Shown: positions 42,347 through 50,760 of the stretch, piece by piece
How the letters are laid out: every line of letters begins with the position of its first letter
How positions within the stretch are numbered: position 1 is the first letter of the stretch
NCBI RefSeq assembly: GCF_900176515.1
Contig: NZ_FWXV01000002.1
Location: 1,178,001-1,242,000, forward strand
Reading direction: 5' to 3'
Length of the DNA stretch: 64,000 nucleotides
DNA from: Kibdelosporangium aridum
Lineage (GTDB): Bacteria; Actinomycetota; Actinomycetes; Mycobacteriales; Pseudonocardiaceae
Program-made: the position numbers and the translations under genes
The notes under the pieces: model-generated
Databases searched by the model: none
What the model saw: the letters and a program-made list of their open reading frames with translations, nothing else
Told to the model about the DNA's origin: nothing

Positions 42347-42646
42347 CTAGTTCTTGCTGTCACCGTCTGGGCGATTGAGGAAGACCACGCCACGGTCGAG
42401 ATCTACAAGGTGGGGTGGTGCTCCGTCCTGCTCCTCCTCGCGCATCAGGGAATGCGTCACGCGCTGCTCGAGCTCGACCCGCTTGCTGCCCTGGAGGAAC
42501 GCCGTGAACTCGTCGAAGGCCACTCCCGAGAAGGGCGCGCCGGACTTGCGTGAGCGCCGGATCCGGCGCCAGACCAACTCCAGGATCGCGAGGCCGATGA
42601 GCAACACGGCGAGCGCGGGGAGTGACACGCCCCACATCATCTCCAT
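42347..42646 (-). CDS. Small membrane protein, DUF6191 type
   Basis: A 99-residue protein. A single transmembrane helix (about 6-24, VSLPALAVLLIGLAILEL) is followed by a basic stretch (RRIRRSRK) and a cytosolic tail with the conserved GVAFDEFTAFLQGSKRVELEQR. This combination is found in actinobacterial DUF6191 proteins of unknown role. The ATG at 42646 is chosen over upstream in-frame codons because the sequence before it is not protein-like. Confidence 0.7.
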   Translation of the reverse strand: MEMMWGVSLPALAVLLIGLAILELVWRRIRRSRKSGAPFSGVAFDEFTAFLQGSKRVELEQRVTHSLMREEEQDGAPPHLVDLDRGVVFLNRPDGDSKN

Positions 42647-42824
42647 GCCTGACCAACGCCCCGACGGGCGGGACTGTTCCGGTCCACAGGTCGGGAAACG
42701 GACATCTGTTATCACCCGTGGGGGTGAGTTTTTGTGTTACCGGCGGTCACAGACGCCGACAACGTCACGAGTCAGGTGTCCTGACGTCGCACTATCGGAC
42801 GAGTGACCCGGCGTGGAGGCGTGG

Positions 42825-43565
42825 ATGGCGAACAACATCGACCACCGCCAGGTGCGGCCGACAGGAGCGGTTGTCACCGGGCGGTCGACAGAAGGCGGAC
42901 TGGGGATCGCCTTGGTCGACTCGGTTCCGCTCGTCCGCGAAGGGCTGTCCGCACTTGTGATGCGGACCCGTGGACTGCGGTGGGTCGGCGCCGCGGGCAG
43001 TCCGCACGCCGCGCTGCAGCTGTGTGAACGCTTCCGGCCGCACGCGGTGATCATCGACTCCGGGCTGGACCCGCGCTGGCACCTGTCCCGGATGCTGATC
43101 GGCAACGACCCTGATCTCGGCGTGCTGCTGATGATCCGCGAGACGCAGCGCAACACGCAGTACATCGCGGGCGCGATCGCGGCAGGCGTGCACGGCGTGA
43201 TTTCCCGGCGCAGTGAGCCGCCGCAACTGATCCAGGCGATTCAGCGAGTGCATGCCGAGCGCCGGTACATCGATCCCACGCTGGCGCCCGCGCTCGGCTC
43301 AGCCAAGAGCAAGGGCGGCGGGCCGATCCCGGCCAACCAGGGCCAGCAGCCGCTGTCCCGGCGTGAGTACCAGGTGCTGCAGCTGATCGCGGACGGCTTG
43401 GAGAACCAGGCGATCGCCAAGGTGCTGTACGTATCTGTGGAGACCGTCCGCACTCATGTGAAGAGCATCCTGCGCAAGCTGTCCGCACGGGACCGCACGC
43501 ACGCCGTGGCGGTCGCGTTCCGGTCCGGTGTGCTCACGGTGAACCAGGAAGACCACCCCTACTGA
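42825..43565 (+). CDS. LuxR/NarL-family regulator with degenerate receiver
   Basis: A 246-residue protein. Residues about 25-150 form a receiver-like domain. It keeps one acidic residue of the pair (LVDSVPLVREGL) and the phosphoacceptor-position Asp (HAVIIDSGLDP). The conserved Thr/Ser and Lys are replaced (VLLMIRETQ and GVISRRSEP). The NarL helix-turn-helix follows (about 180-240, LSRREYQVLQLIADGLENQA and VSVETVRTHVKSILRKLSAR). Phosphorylation is therefore doubtful. The ATG at 42825 follows GGAGG. No histidine kinase is adjacent. It lies 135 bp before the FadE5-like gene. Confidence 0.88.
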   Translation: MANNIDHRQVRPTGAVVTGRSTEGGLGIALVDSVPLVREGLSALVMRTRGLRWVGAAGSPHAALQLCERFRPHAVIIDSGLDPRWHLSRMLIGNDPDLGVLLMIRETQRNTQYIAGAIAAGVHGVISRRSEPPQLIQAIQRVHAERRYIDPTLAPALGSAKSKGGGPIPANQGQQPLSRREYQVLQLIADGLENQAIAKVLYVSVETVRTHVKSILRKLSARDRTHAVAVAFRSGVLTVNQEDHPY

Positions 43566-43617
43566 TCCCGGATCACCAGGGTTTCCTTCACCACATCGGC
43601 GGGATTGGCTTGCCCAG

Positions 43618-43657
43618 GTTACCGGCAAGTAATATCCTGTTGTTACCGGCGAGTAGC
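43618..43657. promoter_or_regulatory. Tandem TetR-type operators upstream of FadE5
   Basis: GTTACCGGCAAGTAAT (43618-43633) and GTTACCGGCGAGTAGC (43642-43657), starting 24 bp apart, match the box before the EtfD-like gene (GTTACTGGCGAGTAAC) at 12 or more of 16 positions. They lie 43 bp ahead of the FadE5 start. Confidence 0.7.
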
Positions 43658-43700
43658 ACAAGCCTGCCCCGGAAACGCAGACACACAGGGGAGCGACCCA

Positions 43701-45533
43701 ATGGCCCACTACAAGAGCAACGTTCGCGACCTGGAGTTCAACCTCTTCGAGGTGTTCAACGTCCAGGAGCGGCTCGGCACCGGCCTGTTCGCCGAAGCGG
43801 ACGAGGAGACCGCGCGTGGCGTGCTGTCGGAGCTGAACAAGCTGGCCACCGGCCCGCTGGCGGAGTCTTTCGTCGAGGGTGACCGCAAGGGCACCACGTA
43901 CGACCCCAAGACCTTCTCGGTGACGCTCCCCGAGAGCTTCAAGAAGTCCTACCAGGCGGTGTGGGACGGCGAGTGGTACCGGATCGGCCTGAGCAACGAG
44001 CTCGGCGGCCTTGGCATCCCGCCGTCGGTGACCTGGGCGGCGGCCGAGCTGATCCTCGGCTCGAACCCGGCGATCTTCATGTACATGGCAGGCCCCAACT
44101 TCGCCGAGGTCGTGCACCGCAACGGCAACGACGAGCAGAAGCACTGGGCCGAGATCATGATCGAGCGCGGCTGGGGCGCCACCATGGTGCTGACCGAGCC
44201 CGACGCCGGCTCCGACGTCGGCGCGGCGCGGACCAAGGCCGTGCTGCAGGAGGACGGCAGCTGGCACCTGGACGGCGTGAAGCGCTTCATCACGTCGGCC
44301 GACCAGGACATGACCGAGAACATCATGCACCTGGTGCTCGCGCGGCCGGAGGGGCCCGGAATCGAGACCAGGCCGGGTACCAAGGGCCTGAGCCTGTTCC
44401 TGGTACCCAAGTTCCACTTCGACTCGCAGACGGGCGAACTGGGCGAGCGCAACGGCGCCTTCGTGACCAACGTCGAGCACAAGATGGGCCTGAACGCCTC
44501 GGCCACGTGTGAGCTGACCTTCGGCCAGCACGGCACCCCGGCGGTGGGCTGGCTGCTCGGCGACGTGCACAACGGCATCGCGCAGATGTTCCAGGTGATC
44601 GAGTACGCCCGGATGATGGTCGGCACGAAGGCGATCGCGACCCTGTCGACGGGATACCTGAACGCGCTGGACTACGCCAAGGAGCGCGTGCAGGGCGCGG
44701 ACCTGCCGAACATGCTCAACAAGGCGGCGCCTCGCGTGACCATCACCAACCACCCCGAAGTGCGCCGCAGCCTGATGATGCAGAAGGCGTACGCGGAGGG
44801 TCTGCGCGCGGTCTACCTGTACACGGCGACCTTCCAGGACCGGATCTCGCTCGGCGAGGACACGGACCTGAACGAACGCGTGAACGACCTGCTGCTGCCG
44901 ATCGTGAAGGGCGTGGGTTCGGAGCGGGCATACGAGCAGCTGACCCAGTCGCTGCAGATCCTCGGCGGCTCGGGCTTCCTGCAGGACTACCCGATCGAGC
45001 AGTACATCAGGGACGCGAAGATCGACTCGCTGTACGAAGGAACGACGGCGATCCAGTCGCTGGACTTCTTCTTCCGCAAGATCGTCAGGGACAAGGGCCA
45101 GGCGCTGGCGGCAATCGCGGGCCAGATCAACGAATTCCTGTCGGCCGAAGGCGGAAACGGCCGCCTGAAGGAAGAGCGAGCGCTGCTGAAGCAGGCACTC
45201 GAGGACGTGCAGGGCATCATCGGCGCGCTGATCGGCTTCCTGACCTCCTCGCAGGAAGACCCGCAGAACATCAACAAGGTCGGCCAGCACACGGTCAGGC
45301 TGTTGCTGTCCACAGGCGACCTGCTGATCGGCTGGCTGTTGCTGCGCCAGGCGGAGGTGGCACTCAAGGCACTGTCCGGTGAGGTGTCCGCGAAGGACAA
45401 GGCCTTCTACGAAGGCAAGGTCGCCGTGGCGTCATTCTTCGCCCGCAACGTCCTGCCCGAACTCTCGGCCAGCCGCAAGATCGTCGAAGCAGCCGACAAC
45501 TCCCTGATGGAGTTGCCTGAAGCGGCGTTCTGA
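43701..45533 (+). CDS. fadE5: Acyl-CoA dehydrogenase FadE5 type
   Basis: A 610-residue enzyme of the large ACAD subfamily. The N-terminus [19 protein letters not shown], the FAD segment [38 protein letters not shown], the [20 protein letters not shown] segment with the catalytic-base region and the C-terminal helical domain ending ELPEAAF all match mycobacterial FadE5 (about 611 residues). That enzyme oxidises short- to long-chain acyl-CoAs and passes electrons to ETF. The ATG at 43701 follows AGGGGAG. The preceding tandem operators match that before the EtfD-like gene, so both probably answer to fatty acid levels. Confidence 0.95.
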   Translation: MAHYKSNVRDLEFNLFEVFNVQERLGTGLFAEADEETARGVLSELNKLATGPLAESFVEGDRKGTTYDPKTFSVTLPESFKKSYQAVWDGEWYRIGLSNELGGLGIPPSVTWAAAELILGSNPAIFMYMAGPNFAEVVHRNGNDEQKHWAEIMIERGWGATMVLTEPDAGSDVGAARTKAVLQEDGSWHLDGVKRFITSADQDMTENIMHLVLARPEGPGIETRPGTKGLSLFLVPKFHFDSQTGELGERNGAFVTNVEHKMGLNASATCELTFGQHGTPAVGWLLGDVHNGIAQMFQVIEYARMMVGTKAIATLSTGYLNALDYAKERVQGADLPNMLNKAAPRVTITNHPEVRRSLMMQKAYAEGLRAVYLYTATFQDRISLGEDTDLNERVNDLLLPIVKGVGSERAYEQLTQSLQILGGSGFLQDYPIEQYIRDAKIDSLYEGTTAIQSLDFFFRKIVRDKGQALAAIAGQINEFLSAEGGNGRLKEERALLKQALEDVQGIIGALIGFLTSSQEDPQNINKVGQHTVRLLLSTGDLLIGWLLLRQAEVALKALSGEVSAKDKAFYEGKVAVASFFARNVLPELSASRKIVEAADNSLMELPEAAF

Positions 45534-45589
45534 CCCCTATAAGCCCCCGCTCCCGCGGCGAGGAAAAGGGCGCTGCAGGGACATAGCTT

Positions 45590-45646
45590 CGGCGGTGATC
45601 CGCCTACGAGAAGCAACCACAGCGATGGCTATACGGATCGCCGCCG
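45590..45646. repeat. Hairpin A
   Basis: Arms CGGCGGTGATCCG (45590-45602) and CGGATCGCCGCCG (45634-45646) pair over 13 bp with one G-T position. The loop is 31 nt. Confidence 0.6.
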
Positions 45647-45683
45647 TCCTTTATGGCGCGTTAGCGCGGGCTGGTGCTTCGTG

Positions 45684-45825
45684 CTCCCTTCCTCCCGTCT
45701 GGCCTGTGCTTCGCAAACCATGGGTGTCAAGGGGTCCGCCCACGACAACCAGCCCCGGACGAAAGCCAAACGGGCCCCTTGACACCCATGGTTCCCATCG
45801 GGCAGGCCGGACGGGAGGAAGGGAG
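45684..45825. repeat. Long palindromic element, copy 1
   Basis: A 142-bp two-level hairpin. The outer arms (45684-45706 and 45803-45825) pair over 23 bp with a single G-T position. The inner arms (45716-45734 and 45775-45793) pair over 19 bp perfectly around a 40-nt apical loop. Its left half aligns with the reverse complement of the right half of the element at 46031-46175, with about 40 of 50 positions identical. The two are therefore diverged copies in opposite orientation. Confidence 0.8.
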
Positions 45826-45842
45826 GGCGCCCCTCTCCTCTT

Positions 45843-45981
45843 GGTGGCCTCCTTGCTGCGTCTTTCAGCACCTAGATTTCAAGGTTCAGCTGGGATCCAG
45901 GCGGCGGCTTGTGCAGGCGGCTTTCACTCAGGCGTACAGCTCGGGTTCCGGGCTTCTGAAAAGAATGGCAGGGAGGCCACC
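45843..45981. repeat. Long imperfect hairpin C
   Basis: Terminal arms of about 15 bp (45843-45857 and 45967-45981, GGTGGCCTCC/GGAGGCCACC perfect over the outer 10). Inner segments CTTTCAG and CTGAAAAG pair less well. It contains a tandem GGCGGCTT (45903 and 45916). It has no clear sequence similarity to the two neighbouring elements, but a similar size and layout. Confidence 0.55.
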
Positions 45982-46030
45982 CAGAGGGAGAGGGCTTTCA
46001 GCTCGAATTTCCCCCTCGTTGTCTGAGCGC

Positions 46031-46175
46031 GGGCGTCCCCTCCGGTACGGCCTGCCTGACGGAACCACGGTGCGTCAAGAGGTCGGTATCGCTTTCGCTG
46101 TGTGCTGGGTTGCGTCGGCCGACCTCCTGACACCCCGTGGTTGGCAAAGCCCAGGCCATACCGGAGGGAACACCC
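46031..46175. repeat. Long palindromic element, copy 2 (inverted relative to copy 1)
   Basis: A 145-bp two-level hairpin. Outer arms 46031-46054 and 46152-46175 (24 bp, three non-Watson-Crick positions). Inner arms 46063-46086 and 46119-46142 (24 bp, 21 identical to the complement). The loop is 32 nt. The changes between its arms and those of copy 1 leave base pairing largely intact, which suggests that structure, not only sequence, is maintained. Confidence 0.8.
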
Positions 46176-46479
46176 CCGAAGCCCACCCCTGTGCTACCGC
46201 ACAAGGAAGCCGGTCGCACCGGGTGGAGCCACCCTCGTGCTGCCGCGCCGAGACAATCACCTTCACACCACGAAAAGGCCCAATTGCGGTCCGCGCTGCA
46301 CCAGCGACTTTGACAACCCCAACCCCCAGAAAAGGACATCCCCCACCACTCCCGGGGGGACGACCCCAGGCCAGTCTACCGGGGATAATGCCTGGTCAAA
46401 GGGGTTACTCGTTGGTTGTGGACAACCAGATTTGCGAACGGTCCATTTGTACGGTCAGGACGGTCAACAGGGGCTTGGA

Positions 46480-46515
46480 ATGAAAACAGCCACCCCGCGG
46501 GGTGGCTGTTTTCAT
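46480..46515. terminator. Perfect 36-bp palindromic terminator
   Basis: The two 18-bp halves are exact reverse complements with no loop bases, AAAACAGCCACCCCG on the left and CGGGGTGGCTGTTTT on the right. It lies 11 bp after the VanW-like stop codon and works as a GC stem with T-tracts in both directions, so it also closes the repeat region. Confidence 0.9.
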
Positions 46516-46526
46516 CGAACCGTTGA

Positions 46527-48413
46527 TCACGCTGGTGGTGGGCAGGTGATCTTGGGTTGGGGGTTGTACTTCATCGTGCGGTTCTCGCGGCGGATTTCGC
46601 GGCCGTTGAGGTCTTTGAAGACTCTTGTGTCGGTCACGGTGAAGCCGTGTGCGCCGTTGCTGGGTTTGCAGTTCTGCGCCGGGCCTGGCTTTTCCGCCGG
46701 TGGGGTTGGGTTGGTTTCGGCGCCGGTGATCGACTCGATGTTGTAGCGCTTCGTTCCCCAGATCCGCACCGTGATCGAGCCTGGTGACCACGCCGTCTGG
46801 ATCGCGATGCCGGTCTGGGCGTCGTTGGTGAACTTCAGGTCGATCACGCTGTGGCCTGCGTGGTCCTGGAACACCGTCGCTTCACGAGCCTTCGGGTAGC
46901 GGCTGATGTAGTAGCTGTGTTCCTTGTGGCCCGCGTCCTTCAGGCCCGCGAAGTACGACGCGTTGTAGAGCGTCGTCGCGAACTGGGAGATGCCGCCGCC
47001 GACCTCGCGGCCTGGGGCGCCGTCCTTGATCACGCCTGCTTCGACGTAGCCCTGTGCGGTGCCGCGGGGGCCGGTGAAACCGTTGAGGCTGAACGTGTCG
47101 CCTGGTTTGACGATCGCGCCGTTGACTTTCTGGGCCACCGTCCGGATGTTCACGCCGGAGTCCGCGGCGAAGCCACCGGTGGTGAATTCGCCGATGACCT
47201 CCTTGATCCCCAACGCGTTGGCCTGCTCGGTGGTCACCTTCGCGGGCTTCGTCGTGTACTGCAGCTTCAGCTCACGCGCGTCCTGCTTCTGCACGGCTTC
47301 CGCGAACGGTACGAGGCTCGGGTCCCAGTTGATCGTCTTGCCGTCCTCCGACGGGTGCACGGTCGGCCTGCCACCTTCGAAGACGATGGTGGCGTCCTTG
47401 CCTTCCTTCTGCGTGGACTTCAGCTGGGGATCGGCAGCCTCGACGACCTTGGCGTTGTCGACCTTCGCGACCAGGTTGTTGTCCACTGGCTCGAAGCGCA
47501 GCGCCGCAGCGATCTGGGTCGGGTTCAGGGTCGCGTCCTTGCCTTCGCCCTTCAGCACGAACGGCTTGGACGTGGCGATCTTGGCGTTCTCGAACGCGGC
47601 CTGCACGGCCTCGCGAGAGACCTTCACCTCGGTCAGCGCGACCGGCAGCTGGATCGCCCGCCCGTTGACCCATTCCGCGACGATCTGGTCGGACGCGCCC
47701 TTGGTGTCGAGCTTGCGGCCCTGCTTGGCTTCCACGACCGACGGAGTGGCGCCGTCGAACTTGATGCTGCCTTCGACGGTGTCCTGGTCGACTTTGCTGC
47801 GGACTTCTTCAACCGCGGTGGCCAGCGCCTGCTGGTCGGTCTGGGTCGTGAAGCCGACCTCGCGGTTGTTGAAGAACGACGTGAGCCGGGTGATCGGGTT
47901 GATCGGCTGTTCGCCCGCGGCGTCCAGCGTCTTGGCCCAGTCCGGGGTCAGCCCGGCCTTCGACGGCTCCAGTTCGGTCGTGTAGTCGCCGGCCTTGAGC
48001 TGGATCGGCTGGTTGAGCCGCGGCTCGATCTCCTCGCGGAGCTTCTTCTCCGCCGCCGCGCGCGTGAGCCCGCCGACTTCGACACCCGCGACCGTGACAC
48101 CACGCGGGACGTCGCCCTGGCTGGACAACAGGTCCGTCAGGTAGAGCACACCGAGCACACCGAGGACCGCGCCCGCCACGAGCGCGGGTTTCCGCAAGTT
48201 CTTCTTCTTGCGGTCGGCCGGTTGCTCAGCCGCTGCCGGCTGCTGGTCGCCCCACCGAACCGTCGGCTCGTCGTACGCGGACGTGGCCTGGAACGGGGGG
48301 ATGTTGTGCACGACCGTCGGGTCAACGGCAGGCGTCGACGGCGAGGTGTGGACGGCTGGTAAAACGTCCGTCTGCTCGCTGTGCGACTCCGGCCAGTTGT
48401 GCTGTTCCGGCAA
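46527..48413 (-). CDS. VanW-family membrane-anchored protein
   Basis: A 628-residue protein. A disordered acidic N-terminus (1-70), a transmembrane helix at about 75-96, then two PG_binding_4-type repeats (about 100-400, e.g. GVTVAGVEVGGLTRAAAEKKL and TPDWAKTLDAAG). The VanW core (about 430-560) contains KPGDTFSLNGFTGPRGTAQGY and GGGISQFATTLYNASYFAGL with YYISRYPKAREATVFQ. VanW proteins occur in some glycopeptide-resistance clusters and widely in cell-wall contexts. No biochemical role is firmly known. It probably sits outside the membrane on peptidoglycan. Last in an NHL-GroES-VanW row. Confidence 0.9.
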   Translation of the reverse strand: MPEQHNWPESHSEQTDVLPAVHTSPSTPAVDPTVVHNIPPFQATSAYDEPTVRWGDQQPAAAEQPADRKKKNLRKPALVAGAVLGVLGVLYLTDLLSSQGDVPRGVTVAGVEVGGLTRAAAEKKLREEIEPRLNQPIQLKAGDYTTELEPSKAGLTPDWAKTLDAAGEQPINPITRLTSFFNNREVGFTTQTDQQALATAVEEVRSKVDQDTVEGSIKFDGATPSVVEAKQGRKLDTKGASDQIVAEWVNGRAIQLPVALTEVKVSREAVQAAFENAKIATSKPFVLKGEGKDATLNPTQIAAALRFEPVDNNLVAKVDNAKVVEAADPQLKSTQKEGKDATIVFEGGRPTVHPSEDGKTINWDPSLVPFAEAVQKQDARELKLQYTTKPAKVTTEQANALGIKEVIGEFTTGGFAADSGVNIRTVAQKVNGAIVKPGDTFSLNGFTGPRGTAQGYVEAGVIKDGAPGREVGGGISQFATTLYNASYFAGLKDAGHKEHSYYISRYPKAREATVFQDHAGHSVIDLKFTNDAQTGIAIQTAWSPGSITVRIWGTKRYNIESITGAETNPTPPAEKPGPAQNCKPSNGAHGFTVTDTRVFKDLNGREIRRENRTMKYNPQPKITCPPPA

Positions 48414-48432
48414 GGCTCAATCCTCCGCGGGA

Positions 48433-48753
48433 CTACAGGTACAGCCCGGTTCCGTGTTCGGTGCGTTCGCTGGCGATGGCGTGTACGTCGCGCTCACGCA
48501 TGACCAGGTAGGTCTGCGCCTGCACCTCGACTTCGAGCTGGTCCTCGGGGTTGAACAACACCCGGTCGCCGACTTTGACCTGCCGGACGCTGTTGCCGAC
48601 CCCCAGAACGTCACCCCACGCCAGCCTGCGCGCCATCTGCGCGGTTGCCGGGATGACGATGCCGCCTGTGCTTCGCCGTTCCCCATCCTCGGGCGAGATC
48701 CGCACGAGCACGCGGTCGTGCAGCATCTGGATCTCGAGTTTGAGTTCGGACAC
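48433..48753 (-). CDS. GroES/Cpn10-like protein
   Basis: A 106-residue protein with a Cpn10 barrel: LHDRVLVRISPEDGERRSTGGIVIPATAQ, where the segment from TGGI to IP is the mobile loop/roof region, then GDRVLFNPEDQLEVEVQAQTYLVMRERDVHAI. It differs from canonical GroES in a 5-residue shift of the mobile loop and in the absence of an adjacent groEL. It may be a second GroES or a distinct cochaperone. GTG start at 48753. Confidence 0.85.
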   Translation of the reverse strand: MSELKLEIQMLHDRVLVRISPEDGERRSTGGIVIPATAQMARRLAWGDVLGVGNSVRQVKVGDRVLFNPEDQLEVEVQAQTYLVMRERDVHAIASERTEHGTGLYL

Positions 48754-48806
48754 AAGGCGAATCGTACTTGTCCGCCCGATGGGCCTGATAAGCGCACGGC
48801 ACCTTA

Positions 48807-50636
48807 TCAGTCGTCCATTCCGCCCAACATCAGCGGCAAACGCCGCAGGCCACCCTCATCCATCCGGATGGGCACGCCCCAGTCTTGCCTGGTCAGACGG
48901 CATGCGGGGTGCTCGATCGAGGGATCGTCATCGCAGCTCGCGGCCTGTGCGACGACATGCAGCACACCCATGTCGACATCCGTGGCCAATACAAGCCGCC
49001 GAGTGAGTGTTGTCGTCGTTCCCGCGCCTTCGACCAGCAGTTCCGGCGGTGACGACGTGATCTCCAGCCGGGTCGACGGGCCGTATCGTTCGTCAAGTTT
49101 CTGTCCCGGCGGTGGCTGGAAGACGACAGTCAGTTCGACCTCGCCGGGCGCCAGGATCGTCGGCGGCCGCTTGACCTGGTGCGCCTTGCCCGCGACCAGC
49201 TGCTCGTTGTCGCCGGGTGAGACGGGCCATTCGAGCCGGTGCGCGGCCGAGGCGACGACCACGAGCTTGCCGTCGACGATCGCGGCACCGGACGGCTCTT
49301 TGATGCCGTCGGCGAGGGTCGACACCTGTCCGGTTTCCGGGTCGTACCGCCGAATTGCCCCGTTGTACGTGTCCGCGATCGCCACGCTGCCGTCGCCGAG
49401 AACCGTGACACCAAGCGGATGCTGCAACAGCGCCTGGTCACTGTCGCCGTCGCGGTGGCCGAAGTCGAACAGGCCCTTGCCGATCGCGGTGTGCACGACG
49501 TGGTCGTTGTCGATCCACCGCAGTGCGGACGTTTCTGAGTCGACGAGCCACAAGCGGTCCTCGGTCGCGGCGAGGCCGGAAGTCTGCGCGAAGAACGCCT
49601 CGCTCGCCGGGCCGTCGTTCAAGCCCTCGACAGTCGTTCCGGCGTATCGGGAGACAGTGTGCGTGATCGGGTCGAACGCGCTGAGCGTGTGGTTGCCCGC
49701 CATCGCGATGATGACCTTGCCGTCCCACCAGGCGACGTCCCACGGGCTGGAGAGGTCGATCTCGGTGGCGGGTCCGTCGGTGGGGCCGTTGCGCCACTGC
49801 TCACCCGTGCCCGCGATGGTGGTGACCTCGCCGGTGTCGAGGTTCAACCCACGCAGAAGGTGATTGACGGTGTCGGCGACGACCGCGTGATAGCCGGTCT
49901 GCTCGGCGATTTCGCTTGGCAGCAAAGCAATCCCGGACGGCTCGGCGAATTCGGGCGCCGCGCCGTCGGTCCGTCCTCTTTGGCCGGTCCCGATCCGCCG
50001 GATCAGCGTCTCGCCATCGGCTTCAAGCTCGGCGACGCTGTGGTTGGCGGCGTCCGCGACGAGCAGAGTCCCTTGTGGCGTAACAACAACCTTCGACGGG
50101 AACCGCAGCTCGGTGTGCTGCCGCTCCGGCGGGGTGTAGGGCCCGTCGCCGCGGTGCAGCGTGCCTTTGGCGTCGTGTTCCTTGACCAGCTCACGAATCA
50201 CCCGATCGAGTGCTTCCGCGTGGCCCTCACCCGCCGCCACGTGCACGACATAGCCCTCGGGGTCGATGAGCACGAGCGTCGGCCAGGCTTTGACCGCGTA
50301 GTTCTGCCAGGTCGTGAGCTCAGGGTCGTCGAGCACCGGGTGGTGGACCTCGTAGCGGTCGACCGCGGCTTCCAGCGCGTCCGGGTCGGCCTCGTGCACG
50401 AACTTCGGCGAGTGCACCCCGATCGTCACCAGGACGTCGGCGAACTCGTCTTCCAACGGCCGCAGCTCGTCCAGCACGTGTAGGCAGTTGATGCAGCAGA
50501 ACGTCCAGAAGTCCAGCAGCACGATCTTGCCGCGCACGTCGGCGAGCTTGACGTCCTTGTCGCCGGTGTTCAGCCAGCCGCGGCCGACGAGCTCAGGCGC
50601 ACGCACCCGAGCCTTCCGCTTGATCGAAGAGGTCAC
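48807..50636 (-). CDS. Thioredoxin-fold plus NHL-repeat protein (NHLRC2 type)
   Basis: About 609 residues. Residues 1-150 are a thioredoxin fold with the unusual active site CCINC in FWTFCCINCLHVL. It is followed by an NHL beta-propeller of six blades (about 185-470, e.g. SKVVVTPQGTLLVADAANHSV, GLAATEDRLWLVDSETSALRW and GVTVLGDGSVAIADTYNGAI), then a beta domain at about 490-600. The domain order matches eukaryotic and bacterial NHLRC2 proteins. The reaction is not known. The CCINC motif is shared by that family, so a redox role is plausible. Start at GTG 50636 (or 50681). Confidence 0.88.
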   Translation of the reverse strand: MTSSIKRKARVRAPELVGRGWLNTGDKDVKLADVRGKIVLLDFWTFCCINCLHVLDELRPLEDEFADVLVTIGVHSPKFVHEADPDALEAAVDRYEVHHPVLDDPELTTWQNYAVKAWPTLVLIDPEGYVVHVAAGEGHAEALDRVIRELVKEHDAKGTLHRGDGPYTPPERQHTELRFPSKVVVTPQGTLLVADAANHSVAELEADGETLIRRIGTGQRGRTDGAAPEFAEPSGIALLPSEIAEQTGYHAVVADTVNHLLRGLNLDTGEVTTIAGTGEQWRNGPTDGPATEIDLSSPWDVAWWDGKVIIAMAGNHTLSAFDPITHTVSRYAGTTVEGLNDGPASEAFFAQTSGLAATEDRLWLVDSETSALRWIDNDHVVHTAIGKGLFDFGHRDGDSDQALLQHPLGVTVLGDGSVAIADTYNGAIRRYDPETGQVSTLADGIKEPSGAAIVDGKLVVVASAAHRLEWPVSPGDNEQLVAGKAHQVKRPPTILAPGEVELTVVFQPPPGQKLDERYGPSTRLEITSSPPELLVEGAGTTTTLTRRLVLATDVDMGVLHVVAQAASCDDDPSIEHPACRLTRQDWGVPIRMDEGGLRRLPLMLGGMDD

Positions 50637-50760
50637 ACCTACAGTGAACACCGCCCTGGTCACGGCTGTTCCTGTGCCCACACCGCGTTGGGTCTGCTAG
50701 TCCTCGGACGGGAGGAAAACCGGACGACGCTGCACCGGCGGCGTCGGAATACTGACACGC

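Larger units (their letters stand above)
45534..46479. other. Gene-free region of about 0.95 kb rich in long hairpins
   Basis: No reading frame here looks protein-like in either strand. The stretch contains a series of large inverted repeats (listed separately) and a C-rich segment at about 46240-46380. The right edge is a perfect terminator palindrome. It could hold structured RNAs, repeats of a mobile type, or both. There is no transposase. Confidence 0.6.

Noticed and set aside
43299..45290. Open frame of over 660 codons on the minus strand
   Set aside because: It is antisense to the LuxR and FadE5 genes.
45534..46479. CRISPR array
   Set aside because: The repeats are two long, diverged palindromes, not many identical short direct repeats with regular spacers.
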